Counted from the stretch's first letter, positions 36,743-46,946 are shown. The stretch: 64,000 nucleotides of DNA from Rhizobium leguminosarum bv. trifolii WSM2297 (GCF_000271845.1 NZ_JH719393.1:868001-932000); one strand, 5' to 3'. The notes: generated by a model from the letters alone, not told the origin. Program-made: numbers and translations.

Positions 36743-37750
36743 TCAGATTGGAGTCGTGGTATCTCGACTATTTGCTCCGCTTTTCAACGCGTCAACTTGC
36801 TCCGCAAGACGATCCTTGATCTCGTCGTGAGCGTCCGGTGCCACTCCGACAGCGCGCTCATAAACGTCCGATGCAGCGGCTTTCCCGCGGTCGACGAGTT
36901 GGGAGGTCTGAGCGCCCAACGCTTCCTTGGCGGCATCTGAGGCTTCTCCTGCGAATTCATCTTCCGCTTCAGTGCTCGGGAGCACTGCACCGATAGCAGC
37001 CCCGACCGCAAAGGCCAGGGCGCCTCCAACCAGCGGCTGATCGCGAAACTGTCTGAGGATCAACGTGTTGAGCCTGGTAGTCTGTTCGCTCAGGTTTGCC
37101 GCAGCGTAAGAGGTTTGGTTGGTCAATGAACTGGCAGTTCCCGCCGCGCGGTCGGCAATCTCTTTCGCAGCATTCTTGGCCTGTTCCCACTTTTCGGCGG
37201 CCCAGCCAGACGCTGCGTCAAACATCGCCCCGGTCTCGTCGAGGATTTGATCGACCTGCTTGCCGCTCGCATCAACGAAACCGCGATATGTCTTGCCTGA
37301 TTCGTCCATGAAATGGCCGGCTCGGCGTCCTGTCTCGTCGGTCAGGGCCCTCAGTTGTTTGCCAGACCCGTCGCCAAAATGGCTATAACGCACTCCCCCG
37401 ATCGACGTCGGCGGGCCTAGGCGGCGCACCGGTCCTTGAACGGGATAAAGCGCATAGTCGGGCTCCACCGAAGCCGGTGAAGTAGACGATGAGGGAGCGC
37501 CCTTGGCCATCAACCAAGCCAGGCTAACACCCATCAACGCGACAGGAAGCGGATTTTCCTTTAGCGCCAGGCCAAGGTTTCCAACGAACTCGTTGCCGCC
37601 GCTGTTCTTGGCATAGGCCAGAACCTCATCGACCAATTGCCCTGGCGACATTCGCTCCTGGATGGCGTCGATGCGATCTCCAAGGCGTTGTCGATCATGC
37701 TCGATTTCTCGCTGAAGCTCGGCGGATGTTCTGTCTGTAGACGTTTCCAT
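36743..37750 (-). CDS. DUF3618 membrane-associated protein
   Basis: 335 residues. TSAELQREIEHDRQRLGDRIDAIQERMSPGQ at the start (core LQREIEHDRQRLGDRI) is the DUF3618 signature. A hydrophobic helix follows near residue 70 (LPVALMGVSLAWLMAKG). The middle carries loose 11-residue repeats (MDESGKTYRGF, VDASGKQVDQI, LDETGAMFDAA) and then long amphipathic helices, with another hydrophobic patch near 250. The family is thought to act at the membrane under stress; mechanism unknown. It shares the last base with the YqjE-like gene before it and is third in an EcfG-controlled operon. Confidence 0.85.
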   Translation of the reverse strand: METSTDRTSAELQREIEHDRQRLGDRIDAIQERMSPGQLVDEVLAYAKNSGGNEFVGNLGLALKENPLPVALMGVSLAWLMAKGAPSSSTSPASVEPDYALYPVQGPVRRLGPPTSIGGVRYSHFGDGSGKQLRALTDETGRRAGHFMDESGKTYRGFVDASGKQVDQILDETGAMFDAASGWAAEKWEQAKNAAKEIADRAAGTASSLTNQTSYAAANLSEQTTRLNTLILRQFRDQPLVGGALAFAVGAAIGAVLPSTEAEDEFAGEASDAAKEALGAQTSQLVDRGKAAASDVYERAVGVAPDAHDEIKDRLAEQVDALKSGANSRDTTTPI

Positions 37751-38166
37751 CAGAGTTTATCCTTCACGGTTTGCACGTCACTGCGGAGCGATGTTGTCGT
37801 CCGTGCGAGTGTCAGATTGCTGCGTCTGAAGGCGGCCAGGCCCCGTGCGATCAACGCCCACGCAATGATGCCGATCATCGCCCCGACGATAATCGAAGCA
37901 AGCGCATTGGCGGTCGGCTCGGCAAATCCTTGTGCTACGAGCAACGCGGCCAGACCACTCACGATGGCGCCCAACAGGACGCCGACAGCTCCGATCGCCA
38001 TGACCAATCCGATAAGAAGGATTTCAGCGCCGCTTAAAACATCCGATAGTTTTTCGGATGCTTCGGTTTTGGCTAAATCGATCTCCTTGCGCAAAAGACC
38101 GGTGACATCACGTAGAAGTCCGCCGATCAATTCGGAAAGAGGCGCATTCTCTGGGGTTTTAGTCAT
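37750..38166 (-). CDS. YqjE/phage-holin-like membrane protein (DUF1469 type)
   Basis: 138 residues: LSELIGGLLRDVTGLLRKEIDLAKTEASEKL as amphipathic N-terminus, then two strong membrane helices (about 50-75 and 82-108) and a short cytoplasmic tail. This is the pattern of the small holin-superfamily proteins that accompany DUF3618 and YqjD-type proteins; they are membrane stress proteins, not lysis proteins. It overlaps the preceding gene by 8 bp and the next by 1 bp. Confidence 0.82.
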   Translation of the reverse strand: MTKTPENAPLSELIGGLLRDVTGLLRKEIDLAKTEASEKLSDVLSGAEILLIGLVMAIGAVGVLLGAIVSGLAALLVAQGFAEPTANALASIIVGAMIGIIAWALIARGLAAFRRSNLTLARTTTSLRSDVQTVKDKL

Positions 38167-38683
38167 TTGAGGCGCCCCCGCTTGCAGAAGCAGCTCTCAT
38201 CTTGGCCGATGTTTCGATTGGGCGAACTTCATCGCCTCGTTTGGCGGAAGCGATCAAAAATCGACTTGCTGATAGTCCGGCAAGCGCCGCGATTGCGAGG
38301 AAGGCGATCGGCTGCTTGCGTCCGAAGTTCTCGGCCAGAGTGGCAATCTCGCCAAGGTCCTTGCCCTCGATCTTTTCGGCGACAGCTGCGACGCTTCGGC
38401 CGATCTCGCGGGCGTAGCGGCCGACCTGTCGCTGATCAGAGCTTTCGAGCTCTGCCCCGACCTTCTCCAAGGCGGCCGCGACGCCACTAACCTGATGACC
38501 GACAAAGTGGGTTTGTTCGGAAACCACCTCGTCCACCTGCTGAATAACGGCTCCGGAGCCCTCCTTGATTATCTGCCTCGTCGAGCTGATGTCTTCGCTC
38601 AGCTTGTTTTTAAAGTCAGTGACGGGTGAGGTGTCTGGAGAAGGACTGGGTTCCGCTGATGGAAGGGAAAATTCGTTAGTCAT
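38159..38683 (-). CDS. Nutrient-deprivation-induced-type protein
   Basis: 174 residues: a Pro/Ser-rich start (LPSAEPSPSPDTSPV), long helices (VIQQVDEVVSEQTHFVGHQVSGVAAALEKVG), and one membrane helix near 130-150 (KQPIAFLAIAALAGLSASRFLIAS). From memory, rhizobial annotations call such proteins nutrient-deprivation-induced. It heads the operon with the YqjE-like and DUF3618 genes. GGAGG lies 6 nt before the ATG and an EcfG-type promoter 31-55 bp upstream. Confidence 0.75.
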   Translation of the reverse strand: MTNEFSLPSAEPSPSPDTSPVTDFKNKLSEDISSTRQIIKEGSGAVIQQVDEVVSEQTHFVGHQVSGVAAALEKVGAELESSDQRQVGRYAREIGRSVAAVAEKIEGKDLGEIATLAENFGRKQPIAFLAIAALAGLSASRFLIASAKRGDEVRPIETSAKMRAASASGGASND

Positions 38684-38713
38684 CGAGGGCCTCCATAGAT
38701 GATTGTGGTGCCG

Positions 38714-38738
38714 AACCTCGATCTTGTAGTTTTGTTCC
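38714..38738 (-). promoter_or_regulatory. EcfG-type promoter (GGAAC-N16-GGTT) for the DUF3618 operon
   Basis: Read leftward, GGAAC occupies 38738-38734 and GGTT 38717-38714, 16 nt apart, 31 bp before the first ATG. Confidence 0.75.
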
Positions 38739-39138
38739 CGATGACAAACTTTGTGTGGGAAAGAGCTTCGGTGCCGACCGCCTGGGGCGTGTGATCACTC
38801 ACTGGCGGCGGAGGTCGCGTCTCCAGTTGGAACGAGTATTGTCAGATTCGGAGATAGTTGAGTTTGCACCCCTGGCAAATTTGTCCTCCGGGCATCCGAC
38901 CTCTTTTGCGAGCTTCGCGAGGGCGGATGGCCTAGGAGCCTTGCCATGTTCTGGCGACCGCGGTGCCGGCGGAAATCCTGGGTTCTCGGCGTCCTGCCAC
39001 ATCACTCGAAGCCGCTCGCCTGCAGGTTGGTTTCTGCCTTCGTTTTGCTATCTAACTGGTCTTTGACACCTATGGGCCCATTTGCCCTCATTAGAGGGTC
39101 ACGGCGACGTCCCTCAGAGACGCCGCCATGACTGACCT
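38739..39138. other. Gap upstream of the DUF3618 operon
   Basis: About 400 bases between that promoter and the end of the small heat-shock genes. No frame has both a ribosome site and a plausible product. Confidence 0.4.
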
Positions 39139-39648
39139 TTAGCTCTTGATTGCGATGCGCTTGACCTGCGACTGCGCTTTCTCGCTCTTCGGCAAGGTCA
39201 CGGTGAGCACACCATTCTTGAAGATGGCATCGACTTGATCTTCCTTGACCTCGACGCCGAGCGGAATGCGGCGCTCGAAGCGGCCGTAGTAGCGCTCAGA
39301 AAATTGGCGGTCCTTGTCCTCGGTTTCCGACTGCTTTTCGCCTTTCAGCGTCAGCACGCCATCATTGAGCAGGACTTCGATGTCCTTCTCCTGAAGGCCG
39401 GGGACCTCGGCCGTCACCTTAATCTCCTTTTCGTTATTGGAGACCTCGACGCTCGGCCATCCGCCACCGAAGGTATTGGCGCTACTCAATGACGGCAGGC
39501 CCGAACCGAAGCCACGCAACACGTCGTCGAACAACCGGTTTACCTCGCGATGCAATGACAGGAACGTATCCCGGTCGTCATCACGCAAAAGGCTTGGAAC
39601 CTGATGGCCGTTGGTCCGGCTCCAAGGTATTAGATCACGGACACCCAT
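39139..39648 (-). CDS. Small heat-shock protein (Hsp20), class with GVRDLIPW start
   Basis: 169 residues. The alpha-crystallin domain spans about 60-160: PSVEVSNNEKEIKVTAEVPGL, VLNDGVLTLKGEK, and the closing DQVDAIFKNGVLTVTLPK, followed by a short tail with AQSQVKRIAIKS. It acts as an ATP-independent holdase for unfolded proteins. The ATG at 39648 has AAGGAG 7 nt upstream. It is second in the operon after the ROSE-controlled gene at 39727-40203, 78 bp downstream, and probably depends on the same transcript. Confidence 0.92.
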   Translation of the reverse strand: MGVRDLIPWSRTNGHQVPSLLRDDDRDTFLSLHREVNRLFDDVLRGFGSGLPSLSSANTFGGGWPSVEVSNNEKEIKVTAEVPGLQEKDIEVLLNDGVLTLKGEKQSETEDKDRQFSERYYGRFERRIPLGVEVKEDQVDAIFKNGVLTVTLPKSEKAQSQVKRIAIKS

Positions 39649-39726
39649 GTCTTTACTCCTTTCTATTGGCTCGGCCTCTTCCATCGGTGCCGGGCATCGC
39701 CCGCACCTTTGCCTTTCCCGGAAGGC

Positions 39727-40203
39727 TTACGCCGCTTGTTTCTCTGCTTCGATCTGCTTCGTCTCGACCTTGGGCAGCGCCTGATCTGTCTTGATCTCGA
39801 TCTGACGCGGCTTCATCTCCTCGGGGATTTCGCGCTTGAGATCGATGCTCAAGAGACCGTTTGCGAGACCGGCACCCACGACCCAGACGTGGTCGGCAAG
39901 CTCAAACCGGCGCTCGAAGCTCCGGCCGGCGATGCCATGGTGCAGATACTGGACGTCTTCGGCGCTCGGCTTCTGCCCCGCAACGACAAGCATGTTCTGC
40001 TCCTGAGTCATCGTCAGTTCGTCCTGGGAGAAGCCTGCTACCGCCATTGTGACGCGGTAGGCGTCATCGCCGGTTTTTACGATGTCATAGGCTGGCCAAT
40101 TATCCCTGGTCTCGATGCGACTTGCCGGTTCGAGGGCGTTCAACATTCGCTCAAAGCCGATGCTTGAGCGAAACAGGGGCGAGAAGTCGAGGTTTGTCCT
40201 CAT
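39727..40203 (-). CDS. Small heat-shock protein (IbpA/HspD-like Hsp20)
   Basis: 158 residues beginning MRTNLDFSPLFRSSIGFERM, the pattern of rhizobial class A/IbpA-type Hsp20. The alpha-crystallin domain includes WPAYDIVKTGDDAYRVTMAVAG (core YDIVKTGDDAYRVTMAVAG), ELTMTQEQNMLVVAG and the end GLLSIDLKREIPEEMKPRQI. The start at 40203 is chosen because GGAGG is then 8 nt away; an ATG at 40209 is too close to it. A ROSE-like leader lies directly upstream. It holds unfolding proteins for refolding by DnaK and GroEL. Confidence 0.92.
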   Translation of the reverse strand: MRTNLDFSPLFRSSIGFERMLNALEPASRIETRDNWPAYDIVKTGDDAYRVTMAVAGFSQDELTMTQEQNMLVVAGQKPSAEDVQYLHHGIAGRSFERRFELADHVWVVGAGLANGLLSIDLKREIPEEMKPRQIEIKTDQALPKVETKQIEAEKQAA

Positions 40204-40290
40204 AGCCATATCCTCCTTTGAAGCAACATGGATACAAGGAGGCGCCAAAAAGCATTAGCGCCTCCTGGACTTTTTGCCGATTCTTTCGGA
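40204..40290 (-). promoter_or_regulatory. ROSE-like RNA thermometer
   Basis: In the leader RNA, UUGCUU lies opposite AAAGGAGGAU with CCAU/AUGG closing the stem, so the ribosome site at 40210-40220 is masked by imperfect pairing, as in rhizobial ROSE elements. A second perfect 9-bp stem (arms 40237-40245 and 40258-40266, AGGAGGCGC with GCGCCTCCT) lies just upstream. Such leaders melt at heat-shock temperature and allow translation. Confidence 0.7.
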
Positions 40291-40297
40291 ATTGATT

Positions 40298-40325
40298 AAT
40301 ATAATTCAGCTGGTTACGGATTCAA
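40298..40325 (-). promoter_or_regulatory. Promoter for the small heat-shock operon
   Basis: Read leftward, TTGAAT (40325-40320) and TATATT (40303-40298) are 16 nt apart; CTTGAA one base earlier also resembles the RpoH -35. ROSE-controlled genes use RpoD-type promoters, which fits. Confidence 0.5.
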
Positions 40326-40421
40326 GAGGAGCGGAATTCCGCCCAAAAAAAATGGACGTTTTTGCCTTCTCCTCCATATGAACCAGATCAATGCTTTTCG
40401 CGAGAAAGGAGCCAATCAGAC

Positions 40422-40646
40422 ATGACCATGACTTTGCAAGACGTCGTCGCTGTCCTTGGTCCAGTCGACGAAACTCTCGTGAGCGCGGTTATCGCGACCG
40501 GTGCCACTCAAGCCGAACTGGCGGAGGCGTGGGCCTGGATTAGCAACGACGAGGCCTTAATGGGAGAAGGGCGCCGTCTGCCCACGGGAAGGGTCGCTAC
40601 GCTTGCCGATCTACTGAAGGATGACGAAGACGAAGAAATAGAATAG
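40422..40646 (+). CDS. Small acidic protein, unknown function
   Basis: 74 residues: MTMTLQDVVAVLGPVDETLVSAVIATGATQ, then ELAEAWAWISNDEALMGEG and an acidic end (LKDDEDEEIE). I believe similar small proteins are common in rhizobia, but no function is known. AAAGGAG lies 11 nt before the first ATG and 17 before the second (40428). It diverges from the small heat-shock operon and shares its 218-bp control region. Confidence 0.65.
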   Translation: MTMTLQDVVAVLGPVDETLVSAVIATGATQAELAEAWAWISNDEALMGEGRRLPTGRVATLADLLKDDEDEEIE

Positions 40647-40723
40647 CTCGCTGGATCGGAGCAATAATCGTAAGGCAGGCCAGCCAAGATCAAGCGGTTC
40701 GCATCCACATGCGTTGGCGATCG

Positions 40724-40978
40724 TCAGCTCGGATAGAGTTGCCGGCCGAGGTGGTTGACGAGCGATTGAAGATCTGGCGGCAATGTTGCAACGTTTTTTC
40801 TTTCACGGGCCGCCTGCAGCCGGATCATGTCGAACGCGAGGACATGAATAGTCGAAATCTCGCGGTTTCCGGATTCCAACTGCTGGATTTCCACCAACGG
40901 CAGGCCAAGCCGGTTCGCGAGCTCCGCCTGCGTAAAATCCAGTTGCTCACGGGCTTGGATAAGTTCTGACGCTTTCAT
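40724..40978 (-). CDS. Small XRE-type helix-turn-helix protein
   Basis: 84 residues. The helix-turn-helix is near the start: ELIQAREQLDFTQAELANRLGLPLVEIQQLESGNREI (core TQAELANRLGLPLVEIQQLE). The remainder is one helix and a short tail without a ligand domain. It should bind DNA as a dimer; targets unknown. It could regulate neighbouring small genes or belong to an old plasmid-maintenance or phage-type module, though no toxin partner is visible. Confidence 0.75.
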   Translation of the reverse strand: MKASELIQAREQLDFTQAELANRLGLPLVEIQQLESGNREISTIHVLAFDMIRLQAARERKNVATLPPDLQSLVNHLGRQLYPS

Positions 40979-41025
40979 CGCGGCACCTCCGTCATTACCG
41001 CTTCTGGGTGTTTCAGTGCCTCAGC

Positions 41026-41205
41026 TCAAGGTTTGGCTTTTAGCGCTGAAACCTGATGAAGCTCTCGGAGCAGATCTTGAATCACATCATTTGAATCCCC
41101 CGGGACCGCGAAGGCAGGCAGCCTGCGCAACTGCCGCTTGACAACGGGATGGGACGCGTACCGGATCACGAGATGTGTCAGTGCTTCATGGTGCTTCTCT
41201 GTCAT
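41026..41205 (-). CDS. Possible 59-residue protein, unknown
   Basis: From an ATG at 41205 the frame gives MTEKHHEALTHLVIRYASHP and ends LLRELHQVSALKAKP, soluble and helical. The ribosome site is poor. It lies 47 bp before the helix-turn-helix gene on the same strand. Kept because the composition is protein-like and no other frame fits here. Confidence 0.4.
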   Translation of the reverse strand: MTEKHHEALTHLVIRYASHPVVKRQLRRLPAFAVPGDSNDVIQDLLRELHQVSALKAKP

Positions 41206-41389
41206 GGCTTGGCAACGCGGCAAAGGCAAGACTGTTCCACATCTCACGAACCATCCGCCTCACAAGATGAGGGTGATCTCCGAGGGCGCCGTTTGAGAAG
41301 AGCCGCAAGTCAATGTCTGTTGACCGCGCCAGCCGGCCGTCGTCGCTCGCAATTGCGAGACGATAGGGCCAACCGAACATTACCAAACG

Positions 41390-43597
41390 TTAGGTGGCCG
41401 TCTGAATTCGGATATCGCCCCGACGATCGATTACCTCCACGACGACATTTCGGCCGGAGCGGCGGAGGCTAACATCGGCCGAACCCGATCCGATCAGCAG
41501 GTGTCGCAATGTCACCTCGTCGAGGAAGGTTGGAAGCCGCGGTTCCCTAAAGCTGATCTGCAGCGCATTTGGATCGAAATCGAGACCAAGGCAGGATTGC
41601 AGGAGTGATAGGGAAGCTGCCGCCGCCCATGCCTGCGGAGAGCAGGCGACCGGATAGAAAGTCGGTCCCTGCGCCCGCTGACGTGGCATCCCGCAGAAGA
41701 GTTCGGGAAGACGCCGCAGGTCGATATAGGTCGAAGCTGCAAACAGTCCTTCGAATATCCGTGCCGCTTCCGCCCGATAGCCGTAGCGCGCAAGGCCGCT
41801 GGCAATCAGAGCATTATCATGCGGCCAGATCGAGCCGTTGTGGTAGCTCATGGGATTGAAGCGCGTCTCTGTGGCGGCGATGGTGCGGATGCCCCAGCCG
41901 CAGAATGAGGAACCGCTCATCAACGTGCGGGCGACCTGTTTTGCGCGCTCCGGATAGGAAATACCAGTGAAGAGGGCATGTCCTGCGTTGGAGGAGCGGA
42001 CCCGGCACGGCCTCTTGTCGCCATCGAGTGCCAAAACGTAGGTTCCGAGCTCCTCGTCGAAAAAGGCAGCATCGAATGCTTGGCGCAGACCTTCTGCCCT
42101 TGCGATGAACCTTGCAGCACGGTCCGGCCGGCCGAGCCGACGGAAGATCTCGGCGGCGCACTGCCAGGCGCCGTACACATAGGCCTGCACCTCGGCGATG
42201 GCGATCGGCCCGCTGGCGAGCGTTCCATCAGCATGAAAAACGGAATCGTGGCTGTCTTTCCAAGCTTGGTTAATCAGTCCTTCTGCGGTCAGTCGTCCAT
42301 ATTCAACGAAGCCGTCGCCGTCGCGATCGCCATGCTCGTCAATCCATGTCAGCGCCGCCTCGACATGCGGCAAAAGACGACTGGTGGTAGCAAGATCACC
42401 GGTCCTTTTGAGATATTCGCCAGCCAGCACGACAAACAGAGGGGTCGAATCGACGCTGCCGTAATAGCGCCGAAAGGGCACCTCTCCGAGTTCGGCCATC
42501 TCCCCACACCGGACTTCATGAAGGATCTTGCCTGGTTCGGCATCTGACGCTGGATCCACCTCCGTCGCCTGATTGGCAGCCAAATGACCAAGAACGCCGC
42601 GAGCAATCTCGGGATCCAGCCAAAGGGTTTCGAGCGCGGTGATGAGCGCGTCGCGTCCGAACACTGTGCTGAACCAGGGGATGCCGGCATAAGGATAAGG
42701 CCCCTCAGGTTTATCGGTCATCAGCATATAGAGGTCGGAGATGCTGCGGCGCGCAACTTCATTGAAGATTTCATTTGACGTTATGACCGACGCCGCACGC
42801 GAGGAAGATTTCTGTAACGCCCTACGCGCATCCCGCAGTGCAACGAAAAAGGAGCGAAAGCTCGGGCTCAGTGCTTCGCCTTGGTCACAGCCAATTTCGA
42901 TGAACAGCGAGCGGGTCTCATGGGGCGCGAGATCGAGTTCATAGGTTAGCAGATCGCTTCGAACCGCATCCGGCTGTGGATCGAAGGACAGGCGCGTCGA
43001 CCGTTTGCGCCCGTCCAGGCCAATATAGGAGAGAAGGACGCGGTCCTGCTCAATAACAGTTGGAAAACGGCGTCCTTTTTTTGCCCTGACGGTTCCTCGA
43101 ACCTCGAATAGATCGGCGAAGTCTGCGCCGAACGCGATATCGATGCGGATACGTTGCGGTCGCTCGTCAAAGTTCTTCACAGTCAGTCGCTCGTAGCAAT
43201 GGGCCTGCCAAAGAAAGCGGGTCCTGCGCAGATGAACAAGGTCGTGGCCGAGGAGGAGCTTGCCGTTGTCGTCGAAGAGATCGGGGTTGGTGAGGTCGCA
43301 GGTCAGGGTGGCGTTGTCATCGCGCAACGTCGACGACAAAAGCATCGGCCGCTTACCGTTGACCGTCAGATAGAGGTGCGAGAGATAACGCGTATCCCGA
43401 TGGAACAGGCCCTCCGGGCTGCCAGGCCCGGAAAGCGCGTCCCCATTGTGGTCGAAGACAGCAAAGGTGTCGCCGTGCTTCAGCGTGCGTGGCCGGCGTT
43501 CCTGCAACGACGCGGCAGCCGGAATGAAGAACTGCGCGATGGGCGCTGCCGGACCTGCCGACGCGGCGGGCGGATCGTTCGTGGAGGCGGTCGACAT
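41390..43597 (-). CDS. Amylo-alpha-1,6-glucosidase/glycogen-debranching-type protein
   Basis: 735 residues. The N-terminal beta-domain (about 35-235) has LKHGDTFAVFDHNGDALSG and HRDTRYLSHLYL, typical of the GDE_N_bis family. The C-terminal (alpha/alpha)6 barrel, about 280-680, includes AGIPWFSTVFGRDALITALE, DEHGDRDGDGFVEYGR, NQAWKDSHDSVFH and NPMSYHNGSIWPHDNALIA with acidic residues placed as in GH15/GH63-like glucosidases. The ATG has GAGGAG 6 nt upstream. It lies 16 bp after a GT4 glycosyltransferase and probably acts on stress-related glucans or compatible-solute glucosides; this is inference. Confidence 0.88.
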   Translation of the reverse strand: MSTASTNDPPAASAGPAAPIAQFFIPAAASLQERRPRTLKHGDTFAVFDHNGDALSGPGSPEGLFHRDTRYLSHLYLTVNGKRPMLLSSTLRDDNATLTCDLTNPDLFDDNGKLLLGHDLVHLRRTRFLWQAHCYERLTVKNFDERPQRIRIDIAFGADFADLFEVRGTVRAKKGRRFPTVIEQDRVLLSYIGLDGRKRSTRLSFDPQPDAVRSDLLTYELDLAPHETRSLFIEIGCDQGEALSPSFRSFFVALRDARRALQKSSSRAASVITSNEIFNEVARRSISDLYMLMTDKPEGPYPYAGIPWFSTVFGRDALITALETLWLDPEIARGVLGHLAANQATEVDPASDAEPGKILHEVRCGEMAELGEVPFRRYYGSVDSTPLFVVLAGEYLKRTGDLATTSRLLPHVEAALTWIDEHGDRDGDGFVEYGRLTAEGLINQAWKDSHDSVFHADGTLASGPIAIAEVQAYVYGAWQCAAEIFRRLGRPDRAARFIARAEGLRQAFDAAFFDEELGTYVLALDGDKRPCRVRSSNAGHALFTGISYPERAKQVARTLMSGSSFCGWGIRTIAATETRFNPMSYHNGSIWPHDNALIASGLARYGYRAEAARIFEGLFAASTYIDLRRLPELFCGMPRQRAQGPTFYPVACSPQAWAAAASLSLLQSCLGLDFDPNALQISFREPRLPTFLDEVTLRHLLIGSGSADVSLRRSGRNVVVEVIDRRGDIRIQTAT

Positions 43598-43613
43598 AGT
43601 TTCTCCTCAAGGC

Positions 43614-44708
43614 TCAGGCGACGATCTGAAGGTCGGGCGCGCGACGGTTTGGCCGGTGAAGCGGAGCTGCGTTGGCACGAACCCCCGGCAGGCTGCGGTA
43701 GATGTCGAGATAGTCCCGCGCCATCCGTTCCGCCGTAAAGCGCTTCTCGAAGGTCGCCCGGACCTTTCGCCGATCAAGCCGAAGCGCCCATTCAACGTTC
43801 TCGACCGCCTCGGTAACACTGTCGACCAGTATGCCGGACAACCCATTGTCGATAACTTCCGGGGCCGATCCACAATTGAAGGCGATGACCGGTGTGCCGC
43901 AGGCCATTGCCTCGATCATCACCAGTCCGAAGGGTTCGGGCCAGTCGATCGGGAATAGCAGCGCGCCGGCATTGCCGAGGAATTCAGCCTTTTCGAGCTC
44001 ATTGATCTCGCCGATAAATTCGACATTCGCGTGGCTGTTCACCATCGGTTCGATCACTGTCTCCCAATAGGCTTTGTCCGCATTGTCTATTTTGGCCGCC
44101 ATTTTCAGCGGCATGCCGACCTTTGCGGCGATCTCGATCGCCCGATCCGGACGCTTTTCCGGCGAGATGCGCCCAAGGAACGCAAGGTAGTTGCCTGTGG
44201 GTTTCGCGGTAAAGGGGAGGATATCGCTGGCAAGCCCGTGGTAGACCGTTCCTACCCACTTGACCGGTGGCATCGGTCGGCGCTGATCGTTCGAGATCGA
44301 AACCAGCGGAATATCAGGGAAGGCTTTGTAGAACGGCTTGAGGTCGGGTAGGTCGAGCCGCCCATGCAGCGTCGTGACCGTGCGGTCCGCAAACTCCCCA
44401 ATCAACGGGAAATGCAGGAGGTCCGTGTGGAAATGGAGGACATCGAACTGATGCGCCTCCCGGCGGACTTGCTCGAGCATCACGACGTGGTGCGGCAGAT
44501 GTTCCTTGACCGCAGGGTCAAGCCGCAGCGCGACGTCCGAACATGTCACCAGTCTGGCATTGGTGACGGAATCGCCGCTGGCAAAGAGTGTGACCTCGTG
44601 GCCTTGGGCGACAAGTTCTTGGGTAAGGTAGGAAACGATACGCTCGGTTCCCCCATAAAGCTTCGGTGGAACACTTTCAGCAAGCGGTGCGATCTGGGCG
44701 ATCTTCAT
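43614..44708 (-). CDS. Glycosyltransferase family 4
   Basis: 364 residues, GT-B fold. The N-terminal half begins MKIAQIAPLAESVPPKLYGGTERIV (core PPKLYGGTERIV), the donor half has YLAFLGRISPEKRPDRAIEIA and EPFGLVMIEAMACGTPVIAF with the family's E-x7-E. The ATG at 44708 has GGAGG 7 nt upstream. It is upstream of the debranching-type gene by 16 bp; the pair is common in soil bacteria and may build and trim a storage or protective glucan or glucosylated solute. Acceptor unknown. Confidence 0.88.
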   Translation of the reverse strand: MKIAQIAPLAESVPPKLYGGTERIVSYLTQELVAQGHEVTLFASGDSVTNARLVTCSDVALRLDPAVKEHLPHHVVMLEQVRREAHQFDVLHFHTDLLHFPLIGEFADRTVTTLHGRLDLPDLKPFYKAFPDIPLVSISNDQRRPMPPVKWVGTVYHGLASDILPFTAKPTGNYLAFLGRISPEKRPDRAIEIAAKVGMPLKMAAKIDNADKAYWETVIEPMVNSHANVEFIGEINELEKAEFLGNAGALLFPIDWPEPFGLVMIEAMACGTPVIAFNCGSAPEVIDNGLSGILVDSVTEAVENVEWALRLDRRKVRATFEKRFTAERMARDYLDIYRSLPGVRANAAPLHRPNRRAPDLQIVA

Positions 44709-44767
44709 CGGCAAAACCTCCTCAGTTGAGCAAAGAGTCGACGGCAAAAATCATGCATTTGGAGCGG

Positions 44768-45181
44768 TCAGGTTTCAAATCGGTGTGGGCGACGTCCTCC
44801 TTTCCAGTAGCTGCACAGCCCACTGCCTCCAAAGCGGAGCGCCTGCGGTCTGCGGCGAGTTCTGTGGTTTTTGAAAGACTCGAAAGGACATTGATCCTGC
44901 GACTGCGGACCGTCCTTGTCCAACATCTTCAGTGCTTGGATGATCTCATCATATGACACCGGTTTATCCGTTCCCGGATAAAGGCGAAGCGCTGGCGTTG
45001 ACTCGATGGCAAAGCAGTCGGATGCCCACGAAGCCAGGATCGCCCGCTTCTCGTCAACGCTGATGTCGTTGATCGCCAGCACGTCAAGGGGGTGATCGAA
45101 ATGTTCAGCCGGATGGAGCAACTGCGCGGCAGCGATCGCCGCCGGCGCTTGCTCCGAATTGATGACATTTTCCTTTCTCAT
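44768..45181 (-). CDS. Conserved-looking protein of unknown function
   Basis: 137 residues. The middle segment reads HPLDVLAINDISVDEKRAILASWASD and YDEIIQALKMLDKDG; the C-terminal third is basic and polar (RTRRRPQALRFGG, YWKGGRRPHRF). Similar proteins with the phrase LAxxDxSxxEKRAILASWASD occur in rhizobial stress clusters, from memory. The ATG at 45181 has GGAGC upstream. It lies between groEL and the glycosyltransferase on the same strand. Confidence 0.7.
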   Translation of the reverse strand: MRKENVINSEQAPAAIAAAQLLHPAEHFDHPLDVLAINDISVDEKRAILASWASDCFAIESTPALRLYPGTDKPVSYDEIIQALKMLDKDGPQSQDQCPFESFKNHRTRRRPQALRFGGSGLCSYWKGGRRPHRFET

Positions 45182-45275
45182 AGCTTGCTCCATTGATCTT
45201 GACCGATGGAACTGATGGATTGGTGAAGGGGAGGCCGGCAGTCGTCGGACCGCGCGGACCTCTCCCCTGTTAGCC

Positions 45276-46937
<1,662 letters not shown>

Positions 46938-46946
46938 TTAAGTCGC

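Noticed and set aside
36561..36830. 89-codon rightward frame after relic B
   Set aside because: No ribosome site and its end runs into the convergent DUF3618 gene.
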